A DNA stretch of 64,000 nucleotides from JAVJRN01 sp040218415 (GCA_040218415.1 JAVJRN010000034.1:1-64000); one strand, 5' to 3'. Shown: positions 27,051-35,839, counted from the first letter of the stretch. Numbers and translations are program-made. The notes: a model not told the origin generated them from the letters alone.

Positions 27051-28214
27051 TTAGAATTTAGAGTATATGGTGATCCATTTTTCTGGCACCTCCCCTTTCA
27101 TCGCCATTTGATAGTCATCATAGCTACATGGAATCATTTTACTTCTCATGAATCCCACTTTGTCCTCAGGGTGAGGTACTTCCATCCACCATTTTTCAGA
27201 GAGCGTACTTTTGTAAAATCTAATGGATTCAGGGTTTCCACCAAAAGCAACTTCGTAAACCATATAGTCATTGGAGAAAAAATTCTTATCTCCTTTTCTA
27301 TTGTAAAAACCTTCAATGAAATACCAAAGCATAGTGGCAATGACGAATGCAGTCTTTTTATCATCATCATCCTTATTTACATCATACCCGTAGAAACCTA
27401 TGGACGACAGTTTATCATTCAAGCCAGCATACCACGCAATTTGGCATGCCTCCTCGCCAGTTAACCCATAGACTTTAGCATCTGCGCCTCCGGGACAATA
27501 ATGCGCCTGTATCGCGGAAATATCAAACGAAAGCATATCTGCATCACGAACAATGGGCTCTATGTTTTTTATATTTTCTTTTACAGCTCCCAACCTGATC
27601 GCTTCAAAAGACAGCTGTTCCAATAGTGTAGTAGCAGATTTATCAATCAAATAAGATTGATAACCTAATTGGTAATAATTGAACAGAAAATTCGGCTCAT
27701 GCTTAAAGATGGAATGATTGTGCGAGTAACTAGGAATACTTCTTTTAGGATCATCTAAATCAAGCTTATTATCAACAGACAACAACGTCACCAGCTTATC
27801 CAATTCTTCATAGGACATGTACTGACCTAAGTCCATATTATGAGAACCCCCTATGAATATTGGCAATATCCGTTGTTCCATTAAATAAGCTCCAACCTCT
27901 TGTATTCTTGAATAGGTATCACTTAGCTCTGGTCCATTGCGCAAATCACCTAAATCAGCTATTTTAAATTGACCTAAGCCCTTCTTTAAGTCATAAAAAG
28001 ATTTCCTTATCTCATTAGCAGCCTTTGATAGACCAGGTTGTGAATATTCTTCAGCACCTCTACCCTCATTAATACCAACAATGGCTATATCTAACCCATC
28101 AATATCTGGCATATTCCCAGTATTGACATAGATAGAATGTACTAGTGCATTTGAAGGATACTTAGAAACATCGATATCAGGGTGTACTGAATCGAAAAAA
28201 AGCTTTAAATCCAT
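27051..28214 (-). CDS. arginase/formiminoglutamase-fold protein with altered metal site
   Basis: This 387-residue protein has the ureohydrolase fold and would normally be named formimidoylglutamase. The metal-site motifs are only partly kept. GGSHN keeps the first His (H125). The DAHxD motif reads DNKLD (D148, K150, D152), so the central His is Lys. The SFDxD motif reads SFDIS (D231, S233), so its second Asp is Ser. With two of six usual Mn ligands changed, hydrolase activity is doubtful. Bacteroidota carry a conserved divergent branch of this kind, as I recall it, so this is probably a retained pseudoenzyme rather than recent decay. It is downstream of nqrF but separated from it by a terminator. 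Confidence 0.7.
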   Translation of the reverse strand: MDLKLFFDSVHPDIDVSKYPSNALVHSIYVNTGNMPDIDGLDIAIVGINEGRGAEEYSQPGLSKAANEIRKSFYDLKKGLGQFKIADLGDLRNGPELSDTYSRIQEVGAYLMEQRILPIFIGGSHNMDLGQYMSYEELDKLVTLLSVDNKLDLDDPKRSIPSYSHNHSIFKHEPNFLFNYYQLGYQSYLIDKSATTLLEQLSFEAIRLGAVKENIKNIEPIVRDADMLSFDISAIQAHYCPGGADAKVYGLTGEEACQIAWYAGLNDKLSSIGFYGYDVNKDDDDKKTAFVIATMLWYFIEGFYNRKGDKNFFSNDYMVYEVAFGGNPESIRFYKSTLSEKWWMEVPHPEDKVGFMRSKMIPCSYDDYQMAMKGEVPEKWITIYSKF

Positions 28215-28291
28215 AGTATAAAAGTGAGATAAAAAAGATGTGTAAAATATAAAAGACTTGCCTTCTCGTACATATCAATTACATTTTTGCA

Positions 28292-28321
28292 TAAAAAAAG
28301 GGGAAACTTTCGTTTCCCCTT
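28292..28321 (-). terminator. rho-independent terminator after nqrF
   Basis: Perfect 10-bp arms (28298-28307 and 28312-28321) enclose a 4-base loop. On the minus strand they are followed by a T-run (plus-strand A at 28293-28299). It lies 18 bases past the nqrF stop. Confidence 0.9.
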
Positions 28322-28339
28322 GCTATTAGTTCTTAATTC

Positions 28340-29227
28340 TTAACCTCCGAAATCATCAAATCGAATATTTTCATCTGGAATTCCGTAATCTTCTCCCATT
28401 TTTTGAACAGCATTATTCATTAATGGAGGCCCACAAAAATATAATTCTATTTCTTCGGGTGCTTCATGCTTGCTGAGGTAGTTGTCGATAACAGACTGAT
28501 GAACAAATCCTAAGAAACCATCACCTTCCTCATCTTCCATGTCTTTTTTAACTTTCCAGTTGTCCTCTTCCATAGGCTCAGATAGCACCATGTAAAATTT
28601 AAAGTTTGGAAACTTATCTTCAAGCTGTTTGAAGTGATCTATGTAGAACAATTCTCTTTTAGATCTTCCGCCATACCAATAGCTCACTTTACGACCGGTT
28701 TCTAAAGTCTTGAAAAGGTGATAGAGATGCGATCTCATTGGAGCCATACCAGCTCCACCACCAACATAAAGCATTTCGGAATCCGATGGGTTGATGAAAA
28801 ACTCACCATAAGGACCTGAAATAGTTACTTTGTCTCCTGGTTTCAACCCAAATATGTAAGAAGAAGCAATCCCTGGATTAACTTTCATCCAGCCGTTTGC
28901 AGCTCTATCCCAAGGTGGTGTAGCAATTCTTACATTCAACATCACTTCTCTACCTTCTGCAGGATATGAGGCCATTGAGTATGCTCGCTCAATTGTCTCA
29001 TCATTTTTCATTTGCAAAGACCAGAGACCAAATTTGTCCCATTCCTTTTGAAACTTATCAGGAGTATCATGCTCATCGGGATGAGCCGTGATGTCCATAT
29101 CTTTAAAATCTACTGTGCATGGAGGAACTTCTATCTGAATATATCCTCCAGCTTCATAATCCATATCTTCAGGCAACTCTACCACAAACTCCTTAATAAA
29201 TGAAGCTACGTTATAGTTTCTGACCAC
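28340..29227 (-). CDS. nqrF: NqrF C-terminal part: FAD/NADH reductase domain
   Basis: This is the larger part of subunit F of the Na+-pumping NADH:quinone reductase, cut from its N-terminal part by an in-frame TGA at 29249-29251. It is in the same reading frame as that part. The first available start is a GTG at 29227, seven codons after the stop. The 295 residues hold the FAD motif RAYSMASYP, the second FAD segment MLNVRIATPP, the NADH motif YVGGGAGMAPMRSH, CGPP near the end and the family terminus DDFGG. All look intact. Without the N-terminal part, it lacks the membrane anchor and [2Fe-2S] cluster. Confidence 0.85.
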   Translation of the reverse strand: MVRNYNVASFIKEFVVELPEDMDYEAGGYIQIEVPPCTVDFKDMDITAHPDEHDTPDKFQKEWDKFGLWSLQMKNDETIERAYSMASYPAEGREVMLNVRIATPPWDRAANGWMKVNPGIASSYIFGLKPGDKVTISGPYGEFFINPSDSEMLYVGGGAGMAPMRSHLYHLFKTLETGRKVSYWYGGRSKRELFYIDHFKQLEDKFPNFKFYMVLSEPMEEDNWKVKKDMEDEEGDGFLGFVHQSVIDNYLSKHEAPEEIELYFCGPPLMNNAVQKMGEDYGIPDENIRFDDFGG

Positions 29228-29248
29228 TGTTGCCTCCCATTTCTTGAT

Positions 29249-29251
29249 TCA
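29249..29251 (-). other. in-frame TGA interrupting nqrF
   Basis: On the minus strand the codons run GAA ATT TTT TGA ATC AAG AAA TGG. NqrF proteins have Gly-Val/Ile-Lys-Lys-Trp after EEIF, so TGA stands where GGA is expected. Both halves are in one frame, which makes this a one-base substitution rather than a frameshift. Confidence 0.85.
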
Positions 29252-29638
29252 AAAAATTTCCTCTGGAATTTCGATCCTCATGTCCTGCTTTACTTTTACC
29301 TGACACGATAATCTTACTTTTTCTTTTTGTTCGGTTCTGCTTAGATGACCAACCTCCGTTGGTAAAACATCTCCTCCTCCTTCTTCTACTTTACATTTAC
29401 ACATGGCACAAGTACCACCACCGCCACAGGCTGATGGAAGGAAAACTTTTTGGCCAGATAAAGTTGAAAGCAGTGTAGAACCAGCACTCGCAATAATCGG
29501 ATTAGCTTCGTCACCATTGACGATAATTTTCACATCACCTGATTGTACCAATTTGGACTGAGCAAAAAGGAGAATAAAAACCAACAACAAGATGACGGCT
29601 GTGAATGCTATAATAGCTGTTATTACTATTGATGACAT
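29249..29638 (-). CDS. nqrF: NqrF N-terminal part: membrane anchor and [2Fe-2S] domain
   Basis: This is the first part of the Na+-NQR subunit that takes electrons from NADH. Residues about 5-27 are the TM anchor. Residues 35-129 are a plant-type ferredoxin domain with cluster cysteines C71, C77, C80 and C112 (SACGGGGTCAMC and RLSCQV). It ends EEIF at a TGA where intact proteins read on into the flavin domain, so the product is 129 residues instead of roughly 430. The promoter element at 29671-29678 and a short palindrome abutting the ATG precede it. No nqrA-E genes are in the window. Confidence 0.85.
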   Translation of the reverse strand: MSSIVITAIIAFTAVILLLVFILLFAQSKLVQSGDVKIIVNGDEANPIIASAGSTLLSTLSGQKVFLPSACGGGGTCAMCKCKVEEGGGDVLPTEVGHLSRTEQKEKVRLSCQVKVKQDMRIEIPEEIF

Positions 29639-29678
29639 AGGTTAATAACCTTTAATGTTAAAATATACTACAAATATA
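29639..29678 (-). promoter_or_regulatory. nqrF promoter element and adjacent palindrome
   Basis: On the minus strand, TATATTTG (29671-29678) matches the TAnnTTTG -7 element. Between it and the ATG lies the 13-base inverted repeat 29639-29651 (aggtta and its complement around one base), directly against the start codon, where it could affect translation or bind a regulator. Confidence 0.45.
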
Positions 29679-29746
29679 CGCGATAAACCCTTCCTTTTAA
29701 AAAGGTTGAGTGTTGTTATTACCTCGAATTAAACAACAATGTTTAA

Positions 29747-30589
29747 CTACTTAGCAATTAATTTTAATAAGGTTGTCAATTTTGATTTTAACTGCCTTCG
29801 ATCGACAATAAAATCGAGAAAACCATGATCTAATACGAATTCCGCACTTTGAAATCCTTTTGGTAAATCTTTGCCTATCGTCTCTCGAATTACTCTTGGC
29901 CCTGCAAAACCTATTAATGCGCCTGGTTCAGCGATATTAAAGTCACCGAGCATCGCAAAAGATGCAGTCACTCCACCCGTAGTTGGGTCAGTCATTAAAG
30001 ATATATATGGAATTTTTGCTTCGGAGAGCAAAGCTAATCTTGCAGACGTCTTAGCCATTTGCATCAAAGAAAAACCTGCCTCCATCATTCGGGCGCCTCC
30101 TGATTTGGAGATCATTAAAAAAGGAGTCTTAGTTTTTATCGAATGATCGATAGCTCTAGCAATCTTTTCTCCAACCACTGAACCCATTGAGCCACCAATG
30201 AAAGCAAAGTCCATGCATGCGATAGTCAGGTTAAGGCCGTTGATCTGACCGTAAGCTGTTCTTACTGCATCCTTCAATTCTGTCTTTTCCTGTGTCGCAA
30301 GAATTCTGTCTGGATATTTTTTTGTATCTACGAAGGATAAAGGATCGCCAGAACTTAAGTCTTTATCAAGCTCTTTGAAATCGTTTTTATCAAATAAAAT
30401 TTCGAAATACTCTTTTGAACCGATACGAACATGATAGTCATCATCAGGACACACATAAGCATTGTTTCTCAGCTCACGCATGTGTATAATATTGCCACTC
30501 GGTGTTTTATACCAAAGTCCGTCAGGCGCTTCTTTTTTCTTTTCGGTTGGGGTGTTAATCCCTTTTTCTTGTCTTTTAAACCAAGCCAT
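29747..30589 (-). CDS. accD: acetyl-CoA carboxylase carboxyltransferase subunit beta
   Basis: AccD, together with AccA, transfers the carboxyl group from biotin to acetyl-CoA, the committed step of fatty-acid synthesis. The 280-residue protein has the carboxyltransferase core: DFAFIGGSMGSVVGEKIARA, SGGARMMEA, the DPTTGGVTASFA oxyanion region and the GFAGPRVI segment. The N-terminal zinc ribbon that has four Cys in E. coli keeps only one here. GLWYKTPSG replaces the first CxxC, and YVCPDDDYH keeps just the first Cys of the second. Bacteroidota AccD proteins, as I know them, share this loss. It sits between a DUF4834 gene and nqrF on the same strand. Confidence 0.93.
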   Translation of the reverse strand: MAWFKRQEKGINTPTEKKKEAPDGLWYKTPSGNIIHMRELRNNAYVCPDDDYHVRIGSKEYFEILFDKNDFKELDKDLSSGDPLSFVDTKKYPDRILATQEKTELKDAVRTAYGQINGLNLTIACMDFAFIGGSMGSVVGEKIARAIDHSIKTKTPFLMISKSGGARMMEAGFSLMQMAKTSARLALLSEAKIPYISLMTDPTTGGVTASFAMLGDFNIAEPGALIGFAGPRVIRETIGKDLPKGFQSAEFVLDHGFLDFIVDRRQLKSKLTTLLKLIAK

Positions 30590-30718
30590 GAATTACTGTT
30601 TGAAATGTAAAAGTAAACCAAAAGAAATAACCCAAAGAATGTGAAAGCTATTTATCTATTTTGGCTGAAAAACTATGGGTGTTCACTCATCCTTTAATCA
30701 AGAAGTTTCAGAGAGTTG

Positions 30719-30958
30719 TTAGTCCTTTATTTCTTCATAATCAACATATTCTCCGCCCTCAAAACCTTTTGAATTACGCTTAGAGTCTTTCGTAGGATAT
30801 TCGATATTGACATTCCCCTCCTTTTTTGTTTTGGTTTGTCGCTGATTCGACTGCCGCTGCTGCTGGGATAATGACATAAAAAACATCTTAAACAGAAAAC
30901 CACCTACTTTGTAAATGAGGTAGCTAATCAAAAAGACTATTAATAAAAATTTAATCAT
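30719..30958 (-). CDS. DUF4834 family protein
   Basis: This 79-residue protein of unknown function is typical of Bacteroidota. One TM segment takes up residues about 2-27. A Gln/Arg-rich stretch follows (QQQRQSNQRQTK), and the C-terminus GGEYVDYEEIKD is the conserved end of the family. It lies 12 bases downstream of carB on the same strand, so it is probably translated from the carB transcript. Confidence 0.75.
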   Translation of the reverse strand: MIKFLLIVFLISYLIYKVGGFLFKMFFMSLSQQQRQSNQRQTKTKKEGNVNIEYPTKDSKRNSKGFEGGEYVDYEEIKD

Positions 30959-30970
30959 AGTTGTTCTAAC

Positions 30971-33787
30971 CTATCTACTCAAGTAGAGGTTTCGTTCAGA
31001 ATAAATTTCCATAAAATAATCGTCCATCAAGTCATCAATAAAGTAGATCGCCTCTCCTGTAGACTTCATCTCAGGGCCCAATTCCTTGTTTACATTTGGG
31101 AATTTATGAAAAGAAAATACAGGCTCCTTGATCGCATATCCCTTCTTTACAGGCTTAAAATCAAAGTCTTTCACTTTTTTCGCACCTAACATAACTTTGG
31201 TCGCATAATTGACATATGGCTCCTGATATGCTTTACAAATGAAAGGTACCGTTCTTGATGCTCTTGGATTAGCCTCAATGATGTAAACCTTGTCATCCTT
31301 AATCGCGAATTGAATATTGATCAAGCCTACAGTTTTCAAGGCCTTGGCAATTTTAATGGTATACTCTTCAATTTGTCGCATAACAAAATCGCCAAGATTA
31401 TATGGCGGAAGTACGGCATAAGAGTCTCCGGAATGAATACCCGCCGGCTCTATATGCTGCATGATCCCAATGATATACACATCTTCACCATCACAAATAG
31501 CATCGGCTTCAGCTTCAATAGCGCCTTCAAGGAAATGATCCAAGAGTATCCTCCCATCTGGCTTATCCTTGAGCAGGTTGACTACATGCTCTTCCATTTC
31601 CTGTTCGTTGATCACAATTTTCATACTCTGACCGCCGAGGACATAGCTAGGTCTCACTAGGAGGGGAAAACCAATTACTTTAGATAATTCAATCGCTTGA
31701 TCTGCGTCTTCAACAGTACCATACTCAGGATATGGTATGTTTTGCTCTTTGAGCAGGTCTGAAAATCTCCCCCTGTCTTCCGCCAAATCGAGCGCTTCAT
31801 AACTTGTGCCTATTACTTTAATGCCGTATCTATCGAATTTCTCTGCTAGTTTCAATGCAGTCTGACCACCTAATTGGACTATTACACCTTCAGGCTTTTC
31901 ATGCAAAATGATATCGTATATATGTTCCCAAAATACCGGCTCAAAATAAAGTTTATCAGCAATATCAAAGTCCGTGGAAACTGTCTCCGGATTACAGTTG
32001 ATCATGATGGTCTCATACCCACATTCCTTAGCGGCCAATACACCATGCACACATGAATAATCAAACTCAATTCCTTGTCCGATTCTATTAGGACCAGAAC
32101 CAAGAACAATCACTTTCTTTCTGTCAGAGGAGATTGATTCGTTTTCATCTCCAAATGAGGAATAATAATAAGGAGTTTGCGCCTCGAATTCTGCGGCACA
32201 AGTATCTACGAGCTTATACACTCGCTTGATGCCCAAATCATTCCTTTTATTGAAAACCTCACTTTCCAAACATCCCAATAAATGTGCTAATTGACGGTCA
32301 GCATAGCCTTTAAGCTTCGCCATGCGCAGTAGTTCTTCAGGAATATTTTCTAATCCAAAGACGCTTATCTCCCTTTCCAACAATATTAACTCTTCGATTT
32401 GATGCAAAAACCATGGATCAATTCTAGTTAACTTAAAAATGGTCTTAAATGGAATTCCCAATTTGAATGCATCATAAATATGAAAGAGTCTATTCCAACT
32501 TGGGTTTTCCAGACTGTAAAGAAGTTGATCTTGATCTTTTAACTCACGACCATCAGCTCCTAATCCGTTTCTTTTTATCTCTAAAGACTGACAAGCTTTT
32601 TGAAGTGCCTCTTGGAAATTACGACCAATTCCCATTGCTTCCCCCACTGACTTCATTTGAAGACCCAATCTCCTATCAGAGCCCTGAAACTTATCAAAGT
32701 TCCAGCGAGGTATTTTCACAATGACATAATCCAATGCTGGCTCAAACATGGCCGATGTAGTCTTGGTAATCTGATTTTTCAATTCATCGAGATTATAACC
32801 AATCGCCAGTTTGGCTGCAATCTTAGCAATTGGATAACCCGTGGCTTTTGAAGCCAAAGCTGAGGATCTGGAAACTCTCGGATTAATCTCAATACCGATA
32901 ATTTCATCCGTATCTGGGTTTACGGAAAACTGCACATTACAACCTCCAGCAAACTGCCCAATGGCATTCATCATTCGCTTAGCTAGGTCTCTCATGTTTT
33001 GGTAAACCGTATCTGGTAGCGTCTGAGCCGGCGCTACGGTAATCGAATCCCCTGTATGAACGCCCATCGGATCAAAATTTTCGATCGAGCATATAATAAT
33101 TATGTTGCCAATTCCGTCTCGTAACAATTCAAGCTCGTATTCTTTCCACCCCATAATGCTTTGCTCCACCAAAACCTCATGTATAGGTGAGGCCGTCAAG
33201 CCTGCATTTAATGCTTTGTCAAACTCTTCAGCAGTTTTCACAAAACCTCCACCATAACCTCCCAACGTATAAGAAGGCCTGATTACTAATGGAAATCCAA
33301 TCTCTTGCGCGATCTCCTTCCCTTTCAAATAGGAAGTTGCTGTTTCTCCTCGACAAACGCCAACGCCAATCTCGATCATTTTATTTCGAAATTTCTCTCG
33401 ATCCTCCGTAGTTTCAATAGCACCTATATCTACGCCAATCATACGAACATTGTACTTCTCCCATATTCCTGCTTTCTCACAGTCTATGGCCAGATTCAAG
33501 GCCGTTTGCCCACCCATCGTTGGTAATACAGCATCAATCTGCGGATGCTCCTCAAGAATCTCACGTATGCTTTGTTTCGTAAGCGGCTTTAGGTAGATAT
33601 TATCGGCAGTCACCGGGTCAGTCATTATAGTTGCCGGGTTGCTGTTGATTAGGGTAACTTCAATGCCTTCCTCTCTTAGCGATCGTGCGGCTTGGGTGCC
33701 GGAATAATCGAATTCACAGGCTTGACCGATGATTATTGGGCCACTTCCGATGATGAGTATGGACTTGATGTTTTGATCTTTTGGCAT
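30971..33787 (-). CDS. carB: carbamoyl-phosphate synthase large subunit
   Basis: CarB makes carbamoyl phosphate from bicarbonate, ATP and glutamine-derived ammonia for pyrimidines and arginine. The ATG at 33787 (938 aa, MPKDQNIKSILIIGSGPI) is chosen over the frame start at 33859. It fits the family N-terminus, and the -7 element at 33821-33828 lies between the two. Two ATP-grasp halves are complete: GSGPIIIGQACEFDYSG begins the first and GSGPNRIGQGIEFDYSC the second. The protein stops soon after LGPEMKSTGEA, where E. coli CarB goes on with about 130 residues of the MGS-like allosteric domain. It is therefore probably not regulated by UMP or ornithine through that domain. No carA is nearby. 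Confidence 0.95.
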   Translation of the reverse strand: MPKDQNIKSILIIGSGPIIIGQACEFDYSGTQAARSLREEGIEVTLINSNPATIMTDPVTADNIYLKPLTKQSIREILEEHPQIDAVLPTMGGQTALNLAIDCEKAGIWEKYNVRMIGVDIGAIETTEDREKFRNKMIEIGVGVCRGETATSYLKGKEIAQEIGFPLVIRPSYTLGGYGGGFVKTAEEFDKALNAGLTASPIHEVLVEQSIMGWKEYELELLRDGIGNIIIICSIENFDPMGVHTGDSITVAPAQTLPDTVYQNMRDLAKRMMNAIGQFAGGCNVQFSVNPDTDEIIGIEINPRVSRSSALASKATGYPIAKIAAKLAIGYNLDELKNQITKTTSAMFEPALDYVIVKIPRWNFDKFQGSDRRLGLQMKSVGEAMGIGRNFQEALQKACQSLEIKRNGLGADGRELKDQDQLLYSLENPSWNRLFHIYDAFKLGIPFKTIFKLTRIDPWFLHQIEELILLEREISVFGLENIPEELLRMAKLKGYADRQLAHLLGCLESEVFNKRNDLGIKRVYKLVDTCAAEFEAQTPYYYSSFGDENESISSDRKKVIVLGSGPNRIGQGIEFDYSCVHGVLAAKECGYETIMINCNPETVSTDFDIADKLYFEPVFWEHIYDIILHEKPEGVIVQLGGQTALKLAEKFDRYGIKVIGTSYEALDLAEDRGRFSDLLKEQNIPYPEYGTVEDADQAIELSKVIGFPLLVRPSYVLGGQSMKIVINEQEMEEHVVNLLKDKPDGRILLDHFLEGAIEAEADAICDGEDVYIIGIMQHIEPAGIHSGDSYAVLPPYNLGDFVMRQIEEYTIKIAKALKTVGLINIQFAIKDDKVYIIEANPRASRTVPFICKAYQEPYVNYATKVMLGAKKVKDFDFKPVKKGYAIKEPVFSFHKFPNVNKELGPEMKSTGEAIYFIDDLMDDYFMEIYSERNLYLSR

Positions 33788-34181
33788 GAAAATTTGCTCT
33801 TTGGTAGGTCTAAAATTGGGCAAATTTAAGTCAGTATAGCTCCACGGAAAAACTGACAAGCGTATTTTTGAAATATCAATCAGAGGGATAGCCCAAAGAT
33901 TATTTTGATTCCTTGTTTTGGCAAGTCTTTAGGCTATCCAAAAGTTGTTGAAAATTGGGGTAAAATGGAGAATCAAGCAAGTTTCATACTCTCAATCTGA
34001 ATTAATCAAAGACGACAATTCAATGATATTATTTATGATTCTATAAAACCCTCCGACTTAAAAGTTATTTTTTTAAGCCCATTATAAAGGTAGTAGCGGC
34101 TTAAGGCACATGAAATCACAACTTCTATTTGTCGATGAATGGCTATTTGATTAGGTTGTGGGTAAACGAATAAAGTAAAAT
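33788..34181. other. divergent intergenic region between carB and a small membrane protein
   Basis: No gene is visible in these 394 bases. On the minus strand, TAAATTTG at 33821-33828 is an exact TAnnTTTG element and gives carB a leader of about 27 bases. On the plus strand I see no clear promoter for the gene at 34182. Confidence 0.5.
33821..33828 (-). promoter_or_regulatory. -7 element of the carB promoter
   Basis: Read on the minus strand the sequence is TAAATTTG. It lies 34 bases upstream of the carB ATG at 33787 and downstream of the alternative start at 33859. A T-rich stretch occupies the -33 position without a clear TTTG. Confidence 0.5.
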
Positions 34182-34403
34182 ATGAAAAATTCTGGTTTAA
34201 TTAGAGGAGTTGTATTGATGGCAATAGGTATTTTCCTTGTCTATTGGGCTCAGTCGCACTCGCCAAAAAGTCTGGGTAAAGTAATAGGCAATGAGTTTTC
34301 AGGATCTTATACATTGCCAGAGCATTGGTACTATATATGCCTTGGAGGAGGAGTGATCATAGGCATTCTTGGCGTATTAAGGGCGTACAAATCGATGAAA
34401 TAA
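34182..34403 (+). CDS. small two-TM protein, DUF3185-like
   Basis: The 73-residue protein has two hydrophobic helices, residues about 6-24 and 49-66. Between them is a polar loop (SHSPKSLGKVIGNEFSGSY) and at the end a basic tail. The arrangement (helix, loop ending in an FxGS-like turn, helix with a Gly-rich face GGGVIIGILGVL) resembles the DUF3185 family of small membrane proteins. The match is from memory of the pattern. It has its own terminator directly after the stop. Confidence 0.5.
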   Translation: MKNSGLIRGVVLMAIGIFLVYWAQSHSPKSLGKVIGNEFSGSYTLPEHWYYICLGGGVIIGILGVLRAYKSMK

Positions 34404-34429
34404 AAAAAGCCGCTTAAGCGGCTTTTTTT
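34402..34429. terminator. bidirectional terminator between convergent genes
   Basis: The palindrome gccgcttaagcggc (34409-34422) is flanked by seven A on the left and seven T on the right. It serves both the plus-strand gene ending at 34403 and the minus-strand lpdA-odhB-sucA cluster ending at 34445. Confidence 0.9.
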
Positions 34430-34444
34430 GTAAAGATCGTATTA

Positions 34445-35839
34445 TTAAATATGTATTGGCCGATCCTCCGTTGCAGCCAAGCAAGCTTCTTTTACGGCTT
34501 CCATGTAGGTCGGATGTGCATGAGACATTCGTGCAACATCCTCAGCACTTGCACGAAACTCCATGGCAGTCACGCCTGTTGCTATCATATCTGCGGCTCT
34601 TGCTCCGACAATATGCATACCTAAGATTTCATCTGTCTCCTTATCTGCCAGTACTTTGACCAAGCCATCAAGATCCATGGAAGCTCTGGCTCTTCCGAGT
34701 GCTTTATAAGGAAACTTCCCTACTTTAAATGACTTGCCCTGTTCCTTGAGTTGCTCTTCGGTGTAGCCTACACTTGCAACTTCCGGCCAAGTATAAACCA
34801 CACCAGGTATTAAATTATAATTAATATGAGGTTTCTGTCCATTCATCTGCTCAGCCACGAATACACCTTCTTCTTCGGCCTTGTGGGCGAGCATGGCTCC
34901 TTTTACCACATCTCCAATGGCCCACACATTGTCGACATTTGTCTTGAGATGGTCATCTACCTCTATTTGTCCTCTGTCAGAGAGTTTTACACCTATGTTT
35001 TCTAATCCAAGACCTTCAGTGTATGGTTTGCGACCTATCGACACCAAACAATAATCTCCTTTGACTTCTATGTTTTCCCCTTTTTTATTCTCGGCAGTTA
35101 CGCTCACCTCAGCACCATCACGTTGTACTGCCGTGACTTTGTGGCTTAGGTAAAAATCGAATCCAAGTTTTTTCAAAGATTTTTGCAACTCTTTGCCCAT
35201 GGTAGTATCCATACTAGGAATGAGTCTGTCCAGATACTCTATCACTGAAACCTTAGCGCCAAGTCTGGCATAAACAGAACCAAGCTCCATACCAATGACT
35301 CCACCACCAATAACAATCATATGTTTTGGAACCTCCGTCATTTTCAGAGCTTCTGTACTTGTGATAATTCTCTCTTTATCTATATCTATAAATGGCAATG
35401 AGGCGGGTTTGGAACCAGTGGCAATAATTACCTTTTCGGTGGTAATTGTTTTTTCTTCCTTCCCTGCAATTTTCACAGTATTCTTATCGACAAAAGAACC
35501 TAAACCAGTAAAAACGTCTATTTTGTTCTTCTTCATTAGGTAGGATATTCCCTCCACATTTTGCTTCACAACGTCAGCTTTCCGGGCGATCATTTGCGCT
35601 ATATTAACTTTGGGCGCATTGATATCGATACCATGTTCTTTAAAAGTTGTTTCGGCATTGTGAAAATGTTCTGAAGAATCCAATAAAGCTTTGGAAGGTA
35701 TACAGCCAACGTTCAAGCATGTTCCGCCTAAAGTATCATATTTTTCAATAATAGCTGTCTTCATTCCCAACTGTGCACACCTAATGGCTGCAACATATCC
35801 GCCGGGCCCTGATCCTATAATTGTAACTTGATAATCCAT
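34445..35839 (-). CDS. lpdA: dihydrolipoyl dehydrogenase
   Basis: This is the E3 flavoenzyme that reoxidises dihydrolipoamide in 2-oxo-acid dehydrogenase complexes. The 464-residue protein starts with the FAD motif GSGPGGYVAA. The redox disulfide motif GGTCLNVGCIPSK is around residue 40 and the NAD motif GGGVIGMELGSVYARLGAKV around 180. The catalytic His-Glu pair is in HAHPTYMEAVKEA at the C-terminus. It lies 56 bases after the E2 gene, so the sucA-odhB-lpdA order supplies all three subunits of one complex. Confidence 0.97.
   Translation of the reverse strand: MDYQVTIIGSGPGGYVAAIRCAQLGMKTAIIEKYDTLGGTCLNVGCIPSKALLDSSEHFHNAETTFKEHGIDINAPKVNIAQMIARKADVVKQNVEGISYLMKKNKIDVFTGLGSFVDKNTVKIAGKEEKTITTEKVIIATGSKPASLPFIDIDKERIITSTEALKMTEVPKHMIVIGGGVIGMELGSVYARLGAKVSVIEYLDRLIPSMDTTMGKELQKSLKKLGFDFYLSHKVTAVQRDGAEVSVTAENKKGENIEVKGDYCLVSIGRKPYTEGLGLENIGVKLSDRGQIEVDDHLKTNVDNVWAIGDVVKGAMLAHKAEEEGVFVAEQMNGQKPHINYNLIPGVVYTWPEVASVGYTEEQLKEQGKSFKVGKFPYKALGRARASMDLDGLVKVLADKETDEILGMHIVGARAADMIATGVTAMEFRASAEDVARMSHAHPTYMEAVKEACLAATEDRPIHI

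Noticed and set aside
33782..33797. Sigma-54-like TGGCATG...TTTGC on the plus strand
   Set aside because: The -12 box is one base too far, it is inside carB's start region, and no plus-strand gene follows.
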